This document shows, piece after piece, positions 9,561-22,200 of a stretch of DNA of 64,000 nt. The notes beneath the pieces are model-generated. The model worked only from the letters and a program-made list of their open reading frames with translations. It was not told the origin of the DNA and searched no databases. Position numbers and translations under genes: made by a program. The number at the start of each line of letters is the position of its first letter. Positions within the stretch are counted from its first letter, which is position 1. Source of the stretch: Eutypa lata (Eukaryota > Ascomycota > Sordariomycetes > Xylariales > Diatrypaceae). The stretch is from contig JAKULF010000003.1 in NCBI GenBank assembly GCA_022661535.1, forward strand, positions 4,774,001 to 4,838,000, read 5' to 3'.

Positions 9561-10543
9561 GATGAGTCGATAAAGAAGAGTATGTGAGAAAGTTCAATTT
9601 GATATCGTTTGGATTGATGCAAAAAGGACGGGGGAGATGCGTACTTTATATAAGCTGTCAGTTGAGCCGTACTTTCCAGTACAACCTGAATGTCTTGAAC
9701 TGAACTGCTATTGGACTTAACGATTGCGATATGCCGGTAAATAAATCTTGAGATTGTCAATACCATCGTTCAAGCCATGCGAAGGAACAGCTATAGCGAC
9801 AAAGCAGTAGATCAAAGCTAAAGTGGCGGTATGGACGATTTAGTAGACAGCAGTGGAAGTATAAAGGGAATACTACTGAAGAATTGCATTGTAGGCCCCT
9901 TTGTTGTTGTGTATAAGAACGCAGTGGCTTGTGGGCAAATCCCGTTACGGGACAAGTCACTTTGTCTCTAGTACTCCCACGTATGTTTGTTTGACCGCAC
10001 TAGGCATAATACTATGCTGTATCGTCAAGTCTTCTGCACGGAGTTGAAACAGATGGTATTGGTTAGGAGACTTCAAAGCAGTAGAACCTTTAATCTACAT
10101 TAAAGTAGCCCACCCATTCTAAACATGCCCCACGACCAGCACTGCTGTCTTTTATGCCATTGCTCCTGGGTGATGGTACTCCTTGGATGCTCCATGATGA
10201 ACCGGTATTTAGGTTGAAAACTGAATTGCAGCCCCCGCCCCTTAAATTGATATTATATGAACCCCTTCCTCTCCCCTCATTTTTCAATTGTAAAATAGTG
10301 GGTTCGTCTTCCACAAATAATAGGGGTTGATTCAACCCCGTTAACCCATCTAATGAAAATGGAAGCAAATGCGTCTGCAGTGCTCATATCACTACTTTCT
10401 CTTCCCTAATTGCCTCTTCTAGGCAAGTATTAGGTATGGCTTGATATCAGCTCAAAAAGCATAATGCATTCTCTCGAGAAGAGCTACTACCTTCTGATAA
10501 GAGACGGCTCTAAACTCTACTGTCTCTCGAGCCCCCCCTCTAG
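9561..10543. other. Intergenic
   Basis: Carries the SNF2-like promoter. An open minus-strand frame at 10090-10368 has protein-like composition but no ATG and no partner exon that could be joined convincingly, so it was not called. Confidence 0.5.
9645..9652 (-). promoter_or_regulatory. TATA box candidate for the SNF2-like gene
   Basis: Minus-strand TATATAAA lies 85-92 bp upstream of the ATG at 9560, a usual distance for a fungal TATA element. Position and match are the only evidence. Confidence 0.4.
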
Positions 10544-12055
10544 TTAGATGCGGTGTCTCGGCTGGTATTTCAGCCACTCTGTGTTCGGTGTAGGTTCAGA
10601 TCTTGACCTCTCAACACCCGGCTTGATTCTTAGAGCCTGCATCATGTAGTCTTCGCCGTCGTATTTGAAGGTGCCGACGAAAGTCATCCTCCCTTCGCCG
10701 TAGTCGGCGAAGATGATCTCGGTTGTAACATAGTCTTCTGTGATGATGCCCTCGGTTTCGTCGAACCCCCTCCACATGAACCCCCATTTGCGCTCTCCCT
10801 TCGGTTGGGGACCGGGCCACACACCCGGTTTTAAGACGCAGGCGGTCTCAAATGGCTGGGTTCGATCCAAGACGCCAAATTCTGCCAATGATCCCGGGCA
10901 GAGTCGCATGTTGCCGTAGAGGATGGAGAAGTTAAACTGGCCCCATAGCTGGCCTGCAACCTCTGGAGTTAGTAAGTGCTTTCTTTACGGATATTTTAGC
11001 AAAATGTGGGAGTTATTCGGGGGCTCTCCCCTTCCGAACACCCCCCTTTGAGCAGCTCGAAACACTAAATCCCAGCCAAGAAGGGATGCAAACAACTACG
11101 AAAATGACTTACGACCAGTTTTCTGACGTTTGGAGTTGTTTTCCATGAAAATAGTCAGCAGCATATCTTCCTCCTCGAGCCCTATCCTCTCTGCAAGCTC
11201 TGGGCTGGCTATTTTGTAGGTGCCAGTCACGTTCCAAGCCCAATCTGGCCGATCCTCTAGGTAAGGTGACATAGCATTCCGGTTAACTACATAGCCTGGG
11301 TCGGGCCCGGGTTTGTTTCTTGCTTTGATCACGCTACCCGGGCGAGGGCGTTCCCACTGGTTGTAAATCATTTCTTCTTCCACGTCGACTTTGCGAGGGG
11401 GATTCGAATTTTCCCAGGACAGCTCAAATAGACGCTCCCAGGCTGAGTCCGGGTCAACAGCAGGAGCTTCAGTTGAAGTTTGCGTGCCTTGGAAAAGAAG
11501 ATGCTTGCCATTGTGCACCATCGCAAAAGTAATCTGTATATCGGGATCGCTTGACTCTGTTGGAGAGGCACGGCTATTGCTCCGCGAAAATAGGAAGAGT
11601 GCCTGCGCGCGAGTTTCGCCGCCTACTTTCCTACCTCCCTCCTCGCCACGCCACCGCATCAGCCATTCCTTATTCTTCGGCCCAGGCGCAGCGTTACCCG
11701 CCAAGTCGCACGCTTCTTCAAACTCCGGAAGGAACAGCCGCTCATTCGACCGGGAAGACAACGCGGACTTGGGACAGAGGCGCATGATTCCCTTCAGGTT
11801 AAGGTTAGGGAAGTCGAAAAAGCCATACAGCCTCGATACATCTGGGCCATTTTCAAAATGTATATCCAAGACGTATTCGCCCGCGTCGACTGGCTCAAAC
11901 TTGCAAGTACACTGAAGTTTGTATCGGCCAGTCACGTCCCAAGTCGACCCTGCCCTTTTTGGCGGGTGCTCGGCTCTGGCGCGTTTTGCCGACGCGTTGA
12001 GAGAGCTTTCGTCGGCTGGGACCAGTGGGCGTTTAGCTCCGGCCCCGGAAGCCAT
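10544..12055 (-). CDS. Two-repeat protein of unknown function, 453 aa
   Basis: Exons 12055-11113 and 10962-10544, joined in frame over a 150-nt intron (GTAAGT ... CTCCAG). The ATG at 12055 has a good context (ACAAAATGGC); an in-frame ATG at 12121 would add 22 hydrophobic residues and is the alternative. The protein contains the same module twice. Copy 1: WDVTGRYK (39-46), then LYGFFDFP, then MRLCP (91-95), then WLMRWRGEE, then ITFAM...LLFQGT. Copy 2: WNVTGTYK (274-281), LWGQFNF, MRLCP (333-337), KWGFMWRGFDE, EIIFADY...FVGTFKY. The intron falls inside copy 2. The alternating hydrophobic strands suggest an all-beta fold such as a small barrel, but that is inference. A basic KRARAEHPPKR segment (23-34) could be a nuclear signal. 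Family not recognised. Confidence 0.8.
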
Positions 12056-12842
12056 TTTGTGATCAGTGAAAGTAAAGTAACCCACTGCTTTGACCAGTAT
12101 CACGCAAAGTAAGAAGGGCAATTGAAACCCTTTATTATGCCCACAATTTCACTATTGATATTGAGAGAAAAATGTAGTTGATGAGGCCAGGGCGCACTGA
12201 GGTTTAACACAAACATAGCCTAAAGCTCGAGCCAGGTCCGAGCTAAGTAAAAATCAATTACATTGTTGTACTTCATAACATGTAAGTACGTACAAGTCGT
12301 AAGCTCTGATACCTACTGTATTTGACAGCACCTTCTTACTATACAGCGCTGTGTTGTCATGGTAGAGACGGAAGTATTATATTCATTTCTAATCGTGTTA
12401 GGATGAGGTTCGCTCACCTCGAGAATCAACGACGTAGCTTATCCATAAGCTCAACAATAATACCGTCATATCACGTGCTTAAGTACTTATCGCTTACTGG
12501 ATTACCTGTCTATATGTAGGTACGGGTAGATACAAGGAGCAAAGCAGACATGATGGGATCCTTGAATTATACAAGTTCTGGTATTCTTAATTAAGACCGA
12601 TGGACAATCAAATGGGCAGTAGAGCACAATTTTTAAGGCTATATAGCAAAAACTACTAGGACTACTTCGTACGTTCTAGTTAAGCGTATTGCAGATGGCG
12701 TGTGTAGTCCATGTCCCCTCAAAAAGGGGTTCAAGATGTCGTCACTACTATAGGCATTAAGTGTAGTTGACACGCAATCACAATTGAGTTTAATAGTATA
12801 CAATGAGTCCCTGATGTATTAAGCACATATTTATCAGATGGA
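12056..12842. other. Intergenic between the two-repeat gene and TFIIIC subunit
   Basis: AT-rich spacer holding the 3' side of the TFIIIC gene and the promoter side of the two-repeat gene. Nothing coding is supported. Confidence 0.6.
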
Positions 12843-15398
12843 CTACTTGTTCACAGACCTCCATCTAGACCTCGTCCGTGGTGTCGTAGTCGTAGTTGTA
12901 TCAACGTCGCCATCACCATCACCATCACCATCAGCCATCTCAACATCACTCTCAGAATCCTCGTCCTCGTCCTCGTCTTCATCCTCCTCATCCTCCAGCC
13001 CATCAGATTCGTCCTTGACTTCATCACCTTCATCATCATCATGATCTTCATTCTCGGAACTCCCATCGGATGAGGCTGCCGCGCCGCCGGCTCTCGGCTG
13101 GTCTATTCCCAGGTCCATCACTCTGACGAGCCCGGAGCCCATCGCGGCAGCCGCCCACCAGCTGAACCTGACGTTCGGGCTCCACGCGACATGCGTGATC
13201 CGCGTCTGCGCATCGTGCACCACGATCGGCTGCGGGACCGCGCCCGGCCCCTCCTCCTCGGCTTCGGCGTCGAGCTCCCCCATCGCGTCCGATAGGTCGT
13301 CGTCCTCGGAGCCGTCCTCGGAGCCGTCTCCTCCGGGCGCTTCCTTCTTCTTCTCCTTGCCTTTCCCCTTGCTCTTCTTCTTCTTCTTCTTGCTCGATTT
13401 CGCCTTCGCCTTCTGCGGTGCTGCTAGCCTTGTGGCTTTCGGGTGGAGATTACGTTCGGGCAGGAATCCGTGTAGTACGCGGCATTTGCCGCGAGGGATC
13501 TCTTCCTCTCCGCCATCTAGGCCGACTCCCGGGTTTGCGGCTCGATACTCGTGCCGGAATAACTTCAGCTTTGAAGAGGCCTCTCGGTGAGAGTATGCCT
13601 TCTTCATGATGTTGACCGCCCACAAGCTTCCGTCGGTTGTTCCGACAAGGACGCATGGATGGCATTTTCCTATGGAGAGGCAGGTGGGTTGGGAATCTAG
13701 GGTCATAATATATCTCCCCTGTGCAAATACTCTTACATGCTCGAATGCTATGGCCGAGTTGCCAGCGAAAGCCGAAGGCCAAATCAACATGTATCCTCGG
13801 AGGATTTCAGACCAGGAGAGTAAGTTTGGCTGGGTGCAGACGCTCAGGTTTGGATTATAGGCCATTTCTTGGTTGGGCCGATTCAGGTCGGTGAGCGTAA
13901 AGACACCACCCATAGGTATTGTTGCAACGATAAATGGGTGTGATGGATAGCCAGACGCAATGTCTATGATAGGGCTGAGGTGAATAGGATGTCTCTGGAG
14001 GACCTGGCAAGGATATATTGACCACAAAGCTACTGTACCATCCGTATGGCCGACCGCTATGCGATTTATGTTAACCCACGTAAAACAGGACAGCTGCACC
14101 GTGTGCTCCTTGGGTGGTTCTATAGTGGCCATTGAATCTTGTATCTCCTCTGCGAAGAGTTAGTATATTTCCACCTCTCCTGATGGCGGGAAAACCTTAC
14201 CGAACGTTTCTCCATTACTCTTCGCTGTATCCTTGACCTCCAAAACCCTCAATTTGCCATCTCCACACAAAACAGCAAGCAGCCCAATTTGATCATTACT
14301 GGTAAGTGGGACAGGACACCACTGAAGCCGCGATGCTCGCCCCCAAGTGAAGCAGAGCGTATGTACCAATGTGGGGGGACGTTGCGCCGGGTGGACCAAG
14401 CATTTGTTATCCTCATCTGCTTCAAATCGCCATATCTGAACTGCCCCTTCTCTCTTCTCAGATTCCTTGGGTGCTTTTCTGATATCTTGGTAAAATGCCT
14501 GGTCGGCAAATGGTACAACTGTCATAGCTAGTAGCTGATGTGTTCGGGAATCGGAGGGAGCCCACCCCATTGACATAACGATACCACCAACGTCGAGTAG
14601 CCACCCACTACTTCCCATCTTTCCATTATCTGTATCTTCGATCGGGTTCCCCAGTCCGGAGAATGGCATAGCCTGGCCCTGCTTGAAGCGATGCTCTTTT
14701 TGATTCGTCACGTCGCCAATAATAACCGTCAAATCGTCGGCAGCCTGTGGTATGAACCATCGGAACGCTTTGCCCCTGTCAATCGAAGATGACATGAACT
14801 GACGAGTACGCTTCTCTAAGTATCTCTCGTACCACTGCCGGAAGTTGACTTCCTCATTCTCCGGGAAACCATCGGGCATCCAGGGGTTTGCCGCGACCCG
14901 TATGTCATATTTCGACGTTAATTTCGGCGGTAGCATCTGGTATTCCCACCATAATCTGACAAAATTGCCCACAATACTGAGGTAATTTTCCCTATCACCG
15001 AACCAAAATTTCGTTAATAACTGCAGCCGGGTCCATCTCTTAACCGGCCCGGCATAGCTACGCGTCCACTTTGCTGTTAGATCTGTTGGATATTCTTGGA
15101 CAATACCATAGGTTTGAGCTGACGGCGGCTGCTCTGGCGCTTGATGGATGTTGGTCTTCTTGTGTTTGGGCGTCTGCACCTCCTTTATTGACGATTCAAT
15201 CCCTGAAGACTCGGCCAGATCCTCGTCGGTCTCATGCTCGGCATCAAGCTCTAATTCACCATCATCCACGAAGCCCTCGTCGTGAGATTCATCATTTCCC
15301 TGTGAGGTAGTTTCTTCATCCTCGTCTGATATGCCTAACCGGAGGTTTAAATCAGAAGGGCGAAAACGCTTCCTCTGATTAGAGCGGCGCAGCCGCAT
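12843..15398 (-). CDS. tfc6: TFIIIC WD-repeat subunit (tau-91/Sfc6-like), 834 aa
   Basis: Exons 15398-14201 and 14149-12843 with a 51-nt intron bearing GTAAGG, a perfect TACTAAC branch and CGCAG; the frame is preserved. TFIIIC binds the B box of tRNA genes and recruits TFIIIB for RNA polymerase III. The N-terminus is basic then acidic (disordered), followed by a WD-type propeller spanning both exons: FRLWWEYQMLP, VMSMGWAPSD, QIWRFEAD, LRVLEVKD, then in exon 2 FTWVNINRIAVGHTDG, VALWSIYP, GVFTLTDL, VLVGTTDGSLWAVNI, ITHVAWSPNVRFSWW. A lysine tract (KKKKKKSKGKGK) and acidic runs interrupt the last blades, and the C-terminus is an Asp/Glu then Gly-Asp repeat tail. Overall architecture matches fungal TFIIIC subunit 6; the alternative is another nuclear WD protein. 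Assignment is by pattern, not by search. Confidence 0.75.
12900..13060 (-). repeat. Trinucleotide/hexanucleotide low-complexity tract in the TFIIIC tail
   Basis: Runs of CATCAC, CTCGTC and CATCATCAT (plus strand) encode the acidic DE-rich and GDGDGDGD tail. Such tracts are prone to length variation. Confidence 0.8.
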
Positions 15399-16436
15399 CT
15401 TAAGTCTAGGAAGTTTCTCTTCTCGTTTGTGATGTGATTTGATTTGTCAGTGTCGTCTTGTTTGCTGTCCGTAATCTGGTCCTGATTGATTGCCTTCAAG
15501 GAAAGCCCTTCAAGAGCGACCGCCGTTAGTCTCAGCGCGTGGGTGCGTGAACAAACGTGTGCGGTTCAAACCCTATAGACTTTCCTTTGCAAGTTTTAGA
15601 GACGGATGAAGATATATGCAGGTATTATAAGATCACAGAAAGAATTATACACCAATCTGTATCCCAATAAGCAAGTCGTCCTTGCAGTAAAGTTGGTTTA
15701 GAGGAACCTTGAAATTTGTATGTACCTAGCTGCGACCCGAAATTTTAGTGGAGACTGAGGTCGCTATGGGATCGGTATTTAGTGAGAGATGCCCCCTAGA
15801 GGAATAATTGCCTACAACACTTATTACTTAGATTCTACTTACTAACCACCCCTTTCACCCTAAATTTGGAGTCAATATTGATTTAATCGCATTACTAGAA
15901 TAATATTAAGGCTGTGTATCAAAAAATTCTGTAGATGTTACTGTTCAAGATACATGAGAGATCGATTTCTAGGACGCAAACAACTAATTCTTGCAGGTAA
16001 CACCTTTCGTCCGGCATCACGTAGAGAACAACTAAAAGGACAATAGGCTAGAGTCATAATCACGCGTCGTATAACTCCTAGAGCATGCCCTATTACGGCA
16101 GCTTCATCGCAAAACATTAGAGTTTATGAGAGTATAAGTAACCCTAAACTTCGCATATATTAATAGAACTGTTTCAGAGGGCGACTTATGTAAGGCATTG
16201 TAATCCATGCCCTCATATATGACCAGATACTGGGAAATTGAAGCACACACCCTTATATATCTAACACAACCTACAAGTCCTCATTTTCTGGCCTTAGAAA
16301 CATGCGGTGGTAGCAAGTAGAGTAGGGAGAACCCATGTTGTTAATCTCTTCATAGTTATCGGCATCATCTAACTTTATTCTATTCGTAATAATGTAGTCG
16401 TTACATATACATGTATATATATATATATATACCCCA
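15399..16436. other. Intergenic, AT-rich
   Basis: No open frame of note on either strand. An (AT)n run begins at about 16414 at the edge of the next gene. Confidence 0.65.
16414..16432. repeat. (AT)n microsatellite
   Basis: Uninterrupted alternating A and T just downstream of the stop codon of the PAQR gene. Confidence 0.9.
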
Positions 16437-17514
16437 CTAACATTGTTGTCCCATGATGGTGTGTTGATAATCGAACGCCTTTGCCATGCCCGTCAAATGG
16501 GATGCAGCGGCAAGTAATATGAGAACGTGGAAAAGTTGATGTGAATTACCCCAGATATCAAATCTCCCAGGGAAACTTCTCTCGGGCCATCGAGCCTATA
16601 ATTGTCAATTTTCTCCTCGGATTGGGCACACTTCGTCAACTTACAGCGTAGAGAAAGGCACCAAAGATATAGAGGAAACCCTGGAGTAAGACCCAGTTCA
16701 GCCCCATACGCTTCTGGAGTGCTTCATATCCATAAATAGCGATTCCATGGCAAATTGGCACTACTCCAGAGACACCTAAGCCTACGAACATCGATGTGCG
16801 ATACACCCTCCATGCCGGTGTTCGAAACCGATCTACCCAAGAGACCACGCTGCAGCCAAAGCCAAGAAGGAAGATCTATAATGGGTCAACATCTCGCAAT
16901 GTCATGCCATAGTTAACCAGATTGAACAGTTCACTTACACCGTACATGTATACCGTCAACAAATTTGGTAAACAGAATAACGCGTAGTACAGAGCCGGCA
17001 CGTAACTTCCTACAATGAGAAACACGATACCTGAATAGTCGAGCTTGTTTCCCCATTTGGCTACCTCTGCCGAGTGATTCATAATAGTATGGAACGTAGC
17101 ACTCAGTCCTAGGCATAGCAAAGCACCGCCGAAGAAACACGAGAAGACCAAGACATCCGAGCTGCTGGCCGAGCCGTACCGCGGCGCAACTACATTATAC
17201 AGCCAAATGCCAATTAGGGGAAAGACTGCAGCGCCGATTAGGTGGGTCCAGATGTTCACGAACTCATTGTGTACGTAGAACAGCGATGTAAAAGATCGCC
17301 AGTAGCTGTTGCTATCTGCACGGTAACCTGAGTGAATGAAATGATTGTCTTGACGCCAAGCCGGCAGGTCGTCCCAGAGAATGAGGAGTGCTTTCTCGAC
17401 CCTCTGCTCCGCCTGCTTCGCAGTTTGCAAGATCCGCTCGGTAGTTGTGGATGGACGGCGTTGCCGAAGCCCGGAGTCTGACCCCCGGGGCGTTCCGTTT
17501 GCAGTCTTAGCCAT
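16437..17514 (-). CDS. PAQR / hemolysin-III family membrane protein, 321 aa
   Basis: Three exons: 17514-16939, 16875-16645 and 16595-16437. Introns of 63 nt (GTAAGT...TTATAG) and 49 nt (GTAAGT...TTATAG) both fall between codons. The protein has a hydrophilic N-terminus and seven predicted membrane spans. Family motifs are EFVNIWTHL after the first loop, SATFHTIMNHS, DYSGI and, in the last exon, GNSHQLFHVL followed by a final helix; the conserved His residues bind zinc in this family. Yeast relatives (Izh proteins) act in zinc and lipid homeostasis, and animal ones are adiponectin/progestin receptors. Length (321) is normal for the family. A reading that ignores the introns truncates the protein before the last His motif. 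Orthology to a particular Izh protein is not claimed. Confidence 0.9.
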
Positions 17515-18147
17515 GCCAATCGAGAGAGTGGTTCGTGTGACACTTTGTGAGCCGAAATTGAAAGAAAAAGATATGGTTCAAGATGAACGAGTAACCGAAT
17601 CTCGCAAATATCTTGAGCTATTTACATTGTATTGCTATGGGCTATTTTTGTTGGGATCTTTTAATGGGCCTGAGGAAAAAAGCATGTGTTTCCGAGGTAT
17701 GTAGGCAGGCGATGGGCAAACATCTGGGTAGTTAGCCAGCTGGCAACGGTTGAATTTCAACATTCAGCTCTACCTTCAGACCTATCAGGACTAGTTAGGG
17801 AAATTATAGGTAGAGAAGAAAAGCAACTTCTTTATTAATCTAATACTTTGCATGTAGGGACATGTAGGAAAGGGGCTATTCGTTTTCCGAAGAAGCAAGA
17901 GTCAGAAATAGCATGTGAAAGCAAACGCAATGTAATTTTCGTGGTTTATATGTATTGCCGAGAGCCAATTGTAGGTACCTAGTAGTTATTGCTGAGGTAT
18001 GTATCGCTTGAAAACCCAATCACAACCTAAACTGCATAATTCCGAGAACACCCAGTTCTCCTATGTTGGCTACACCTTCGTATCGTTCGTATCGTGTCGC
18101 GTTACTGTCGTCGCGTTTGTGGTTTCTGACATATATAGTTCGGTTCT
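17515..18147. other. Intergenic between PAQR gene and TMA7
   Basis: Promoter side of the PAQR gene and 3' side of TMA7. No supported gene. Confidence 0.6.
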
Positions 18148-18479
18148 TTATTTCTTGCCACTCTTCTTGATTCCGCCGCTGGCCAAAGGACCCTTTCCTC
18201 CAGCCTTCTTGGCCATTTCCGCTCGCGCCTTCTCGTCTGTTTGTCGTCTTGTTAGTGCAAGTCATTGATACAGAAATCTCGTGTCTGGATCATAGTCACA
18301 TACCGGCCTTTTTCTTCTCAAGATAAGCCTTGTCATCGTCGTCGTAGTCCTTCTTATCCTTCTTAGCCTGCTTCAGAGGCTTTACTTTGCCTCCTACAGA
18401 TGTTGTGTCAGTAAGCCTATCCCGAGGAGATTAGCGAGGTGGAACAACTAAACGTACCTTCTCTGTTCTGGCCACCCAT
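18148..18479 (-). CDS. tma7: Translation machinery-associated protein TMA7, 66 aa
   Basis: Three exons: 18479-18458 (22 nt), 18393-18304 (90 nt) and 18236-18148 (89 nt), with introns of 64 and 67 nt that both begin GTA and end AG, joined in frame to a 66-residue protein. The sequence starts MGGQNREGGKVKPLKQ, has the block KKDYDDDDKAYLEKKKADEKARAE split in the middle by intron 2, and ends GGIKKSGKK. This is the complete TMA7/CCDC72 pattern (family length about 64), a small basic coiled-coil protein that associates with ribosomes. It is transcribed divergently from the Prp4 kinase across about 780 bp. Recognition is firm although no single exon is long enough to stand out as an open frame. Confidence 0.95.
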
Positions 18480-19262
18480 CTTGATGTTGAAGATTAAGTC
18501 GTGATTGAAGATTAGTAGGTAGGTAGGTAGGTTGGTTTGCTTTTCTTCCTGGTGTATTTAGGGCAAGTCAGAAATGTTTAATATGAATGCGACCGGTAGA
18601 AATACTCAGTAGTAAGACGATTCAGCCTAGACCAGTCGATAGGAACCGCGGGGCGTAAAGTCACTGTTATCAATTATCAGGGTCCAATAGAAAGAGCCTT
18701 ATGCATGGCCGGGGAAAGCCGAAGTGGACCTAACTTCAGTGCTAGTCAAGGCTGGATGGAAAGACCTAGGTAACCTTGAGGTCTTGCCCATAGGTTTATC
18801 GAATCTCGGTTTATGGTATATCCGATATATTAACTTAACAGGACTTTAAAGCTTACGTAACTTACCTAGCTAATAGGTTAGGTAGAGGTAGTTACAACCG
18901 TTTAACTCTCAACAATATCATCATCACCATAACCATTGACCACCATCAACATTTGGTGGTTTTAACCTAACACAAATACAACCAAACAACCCATTTACCT
19001 CCTCCGATAAACTGTAAGCCCTACATAGGTCTTGTCGGCCAGGTTTCGTCTATTTGACGTAGCGCATATAACCGTCTGTTCTGCTTCGCTTCTTTGTAAT
19101 GTGAAGGAGTTGAAGACGCTTTCCCGGTTCGACTCAATTTTGCGCCTCAGTTTCATACTGTTCTGCTGGCTAACATTGCATTTTTTTATTCACGAAGACT
19201 TTCAAGTCGGCGAAAGGCGATTGATTTTTTTCAAGGACATCTGAATAGAAAGTGAGCAAAAA
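18480..19262. other. Divergent promoter region of tma7 and prp4
   Basis: Shared upstream region of two head-to-head housekeeping genes. Contains a (GTAG)n run at about 18514-18533 and several short GTTAGG/CCTAAC-like words around 18855-18895. T-rich stretch at 19179-19187 precedes prp4. Confidence 0.6.
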
Positions 19263-22200
19263 ATGGCTTCGCCTGGTAGCTCTGACGAGGGCGAAATTGT
19301 GGAGCATGGAGTGGGAGAATCCAAGGCAACTTCACTACCTCAACTTAATGGAGCCGTTGTTGACCGTATGGACAGACCTCGAGCTAGATATTCGAGTTCC
19401 AGATCACCCGATTATGAAAATGGCTCGAGACACTATTCTGGCTCTTCACGACGTAGCCGCTCGCCACGCGGCCTTAAACGCCCCCGGGATCGCGAACGCG
19501 ACCGCGAACGCGAACATAACCGTAACGGACGGTTAGATGCAGATCCTAGACGCTTCCGAGTCCATTACGAAGATTCTCGTGATAACCATCGCCAGTCACA
19601 TCTATCTTACGACGATGAAGACCTTCCCCCTTCACGAGCTTCAGCTTCAGCGTTGTCTTATGACGACAGGGATCGGGACTACACTCGGAATCATCCTCGA
19701 GATCGAAGTCGAGATCAAGACAGGGTTCGAAACGACTACCCTAATAAACGATCTAGAAAGCGCAGTATCTCTCCTTACCGACCCCCGAGAGGTGCAAGAG
19801 ACCGCACCAATGGACTACGACGAGAGGATGACCGACATAGGCGACTTGCGGACCGAAGCCGCGCAGGAAGTGTCACATCTGGTACTGGCAACAGTCCGCG
19901 CCACACTCAAGATCAAGCTGGGCGCAAGAAGGGCGCATCGGAGGCAATAGGTGGTGACAAGACTAAGGCAAATTCCATTAAAAATCAATCGGTTGATGCT
20001 ACCCCCAATTCCCAGGTCCAGGCCCCCGAGCCAGAATATGAAGAAGAAAAGCCTGTTGATATTGATGCTGAAATTGAACGCCGACGTCGTCGCCGTGAAG
20101 AACTTCTAGCTAAATCACGTGGTGCCACGCCAATGCTTATTCAAGCCCTCCAATCTTCAGAGAAAGCTGTTCGGGCTTCATCCGTTCGTACGCGAGGAAG
20201 CACGCCTATGGCCACAGAAGAAAACACCCCTAGATCAGGTATGACTTCCTCTCCAGAAGCATATGTCTATTCACATCATTGTTTGTTCACTGACGCATTT
20301 ATAGTGGTCTCATCTCCTTCATCACCTGCTCCGGTTTTACAAGAGGGCATGTCGCCCGCTGCACTTCACATTTCAAGTGACCAAGAGTTGATTAATGTTC
20401 ACGCCGAATCTAGAACTACTGATGACGACGGGCCTTCTGCAGCGGACTATGATCCAACAGCTGATATGAGAGAGGATGAACTCCGAGATGAATTACGGCA
20501 TGGCCATATAGGTCCTCATGGGGAGATTCTACCTACTGATCAAAAGGCCGAGATTGCTCCTGCGCAAGAAGAACAGCAACAGCCTCGGCCCAGTGAGGCT
20601 AATGGTGGCGGTGGTGGTAGCGGTGGTGATGACGCTGATGATGATTTCGATATGTTTGCTGAAGACTTTGATGAAGAGAAGTTCGTTGCTCCCAAGCCTA
20701 CAAATGCTGGCCCCGTGGTGGATGATCGCAAAGTTCCAGCCACCCTAGCTCAACCTAATGGCGGAGGTATCCTTGAGGGCGATGATAAGGATGGGTATTA
20801 CAAGCTTCGTATCGGTGAGGTCTTGAATGGGCGGTATCAAATTCAGGCGGCTCTTGGTAAGGGCATGTTCTCTGGAGTTGCGCGCGCTCTTGACATAACA
20901 AACTCGAAACTTGTTGCCATCAAGATGATGCGAAACAATGATGCTCTCAGGAAGGGGGGCTTCACCGAAATTGCAATCCTGCAGAAGCTGAATGAGGCGG
21001 ACCCTGAAAACCGTAAGCACATAGTCAAGTTCGAGCGCTACTTTGAGCACAAGGGTCATCTTTGTCTATCGTTCGAACACCTCAGCTTGAATTTGCGAGA
21101 AGTGCTGAAGAAATTCGGCAACAATATCGGCATCAATTTGAGTGCAGTTCGGTCTTATGCACATCAGATCTTTGTTGCCTTGGCTCATCTTCGGAAGTGC
21201 AGCATCATACATGCTGACTTGAAACCTGACAACATTTTGGTCAGTTAGAACTTCTCTTTAGACCATTGACTGGACTGGACACACTGACTGTTTCTAGGTA
21301 AACGAATTGCGAAATGTTCTCAAGATCTGCGATTTGGGTACGGCTATTGATAGGTCTGATGCCGCAACAGCGCATACCGAAATCACGCCCTATCTTGTCA
21401 GTCGATTCTATCGAGCCCCCGAGATTATTCTAGGCATGCCATACGATTATGCTGTTGATATGTGGTCCATCGGCTGCACACTTTACGAGATGTACACTGG
21501 AAAGATCCTTTTCACGGGTGATAGCAACAACCAAATGCTCAAGGCAATTATGGAGATTCGTGGGAAGTTTAGTCCAAAGTTGCATAAGCGTGGTCAACTG
21601 TCGCCTATGCATTTCGATGATCTCGGCAACTTCATCAGCGTCGAACGCGACAAGGTCCTTGACAAGGTATGTCACCCAACTATCTCTTTCTTTGTATTCC
21701 TATTTTTTCCACTTTCCGATCATGCACATGATGCTGCCTTGGGATGACCAACACATCCCTCGTCGTTTCTATTTTTATGGCTCGGCCTGGTGTTGGGTCT
21801 CTTTTAGTGGTTCATACGGCTTTTAGCGCCAAAGGGCGCGGTCGCAACCGGCAAGGCCCGAGCGAGGTCGACGCAGGGAGTCATCCAGCCGTAGGGGTTG
21901 TCATCCTACCGGCAGGATGACCATCACTTCGAGAATCTGCTCGGAATCATCTTATCATCCCCACCACACCTATGCCATGTAAGGGGGCTATGGCACCCGA
22001 AAAGGGAGCTAGTTAGGATTCGATTCGTCCACGCCTGGGTGGCCTATGCTCATCCCTGTTCTTCGAGGGCTGGATGATGTGTAGCTGCTTAGATAAACCT
22101 CAATTGTGTTTTCCAACTGTCATTTGTATTTAGGCTGTTTGGTTACTAACGTGGGTTATCATAGACTACGGTTCGAACTCTGACTATTGTCAAGCCTACG

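Noticed and set aside
10090..10368. Minus-strand open frame of about 92 codons with protein-like composition
   Set aside because: It lacks an ATG, has only a weak possible acceptor before it, and no second exon could be joined. No family resemblance.
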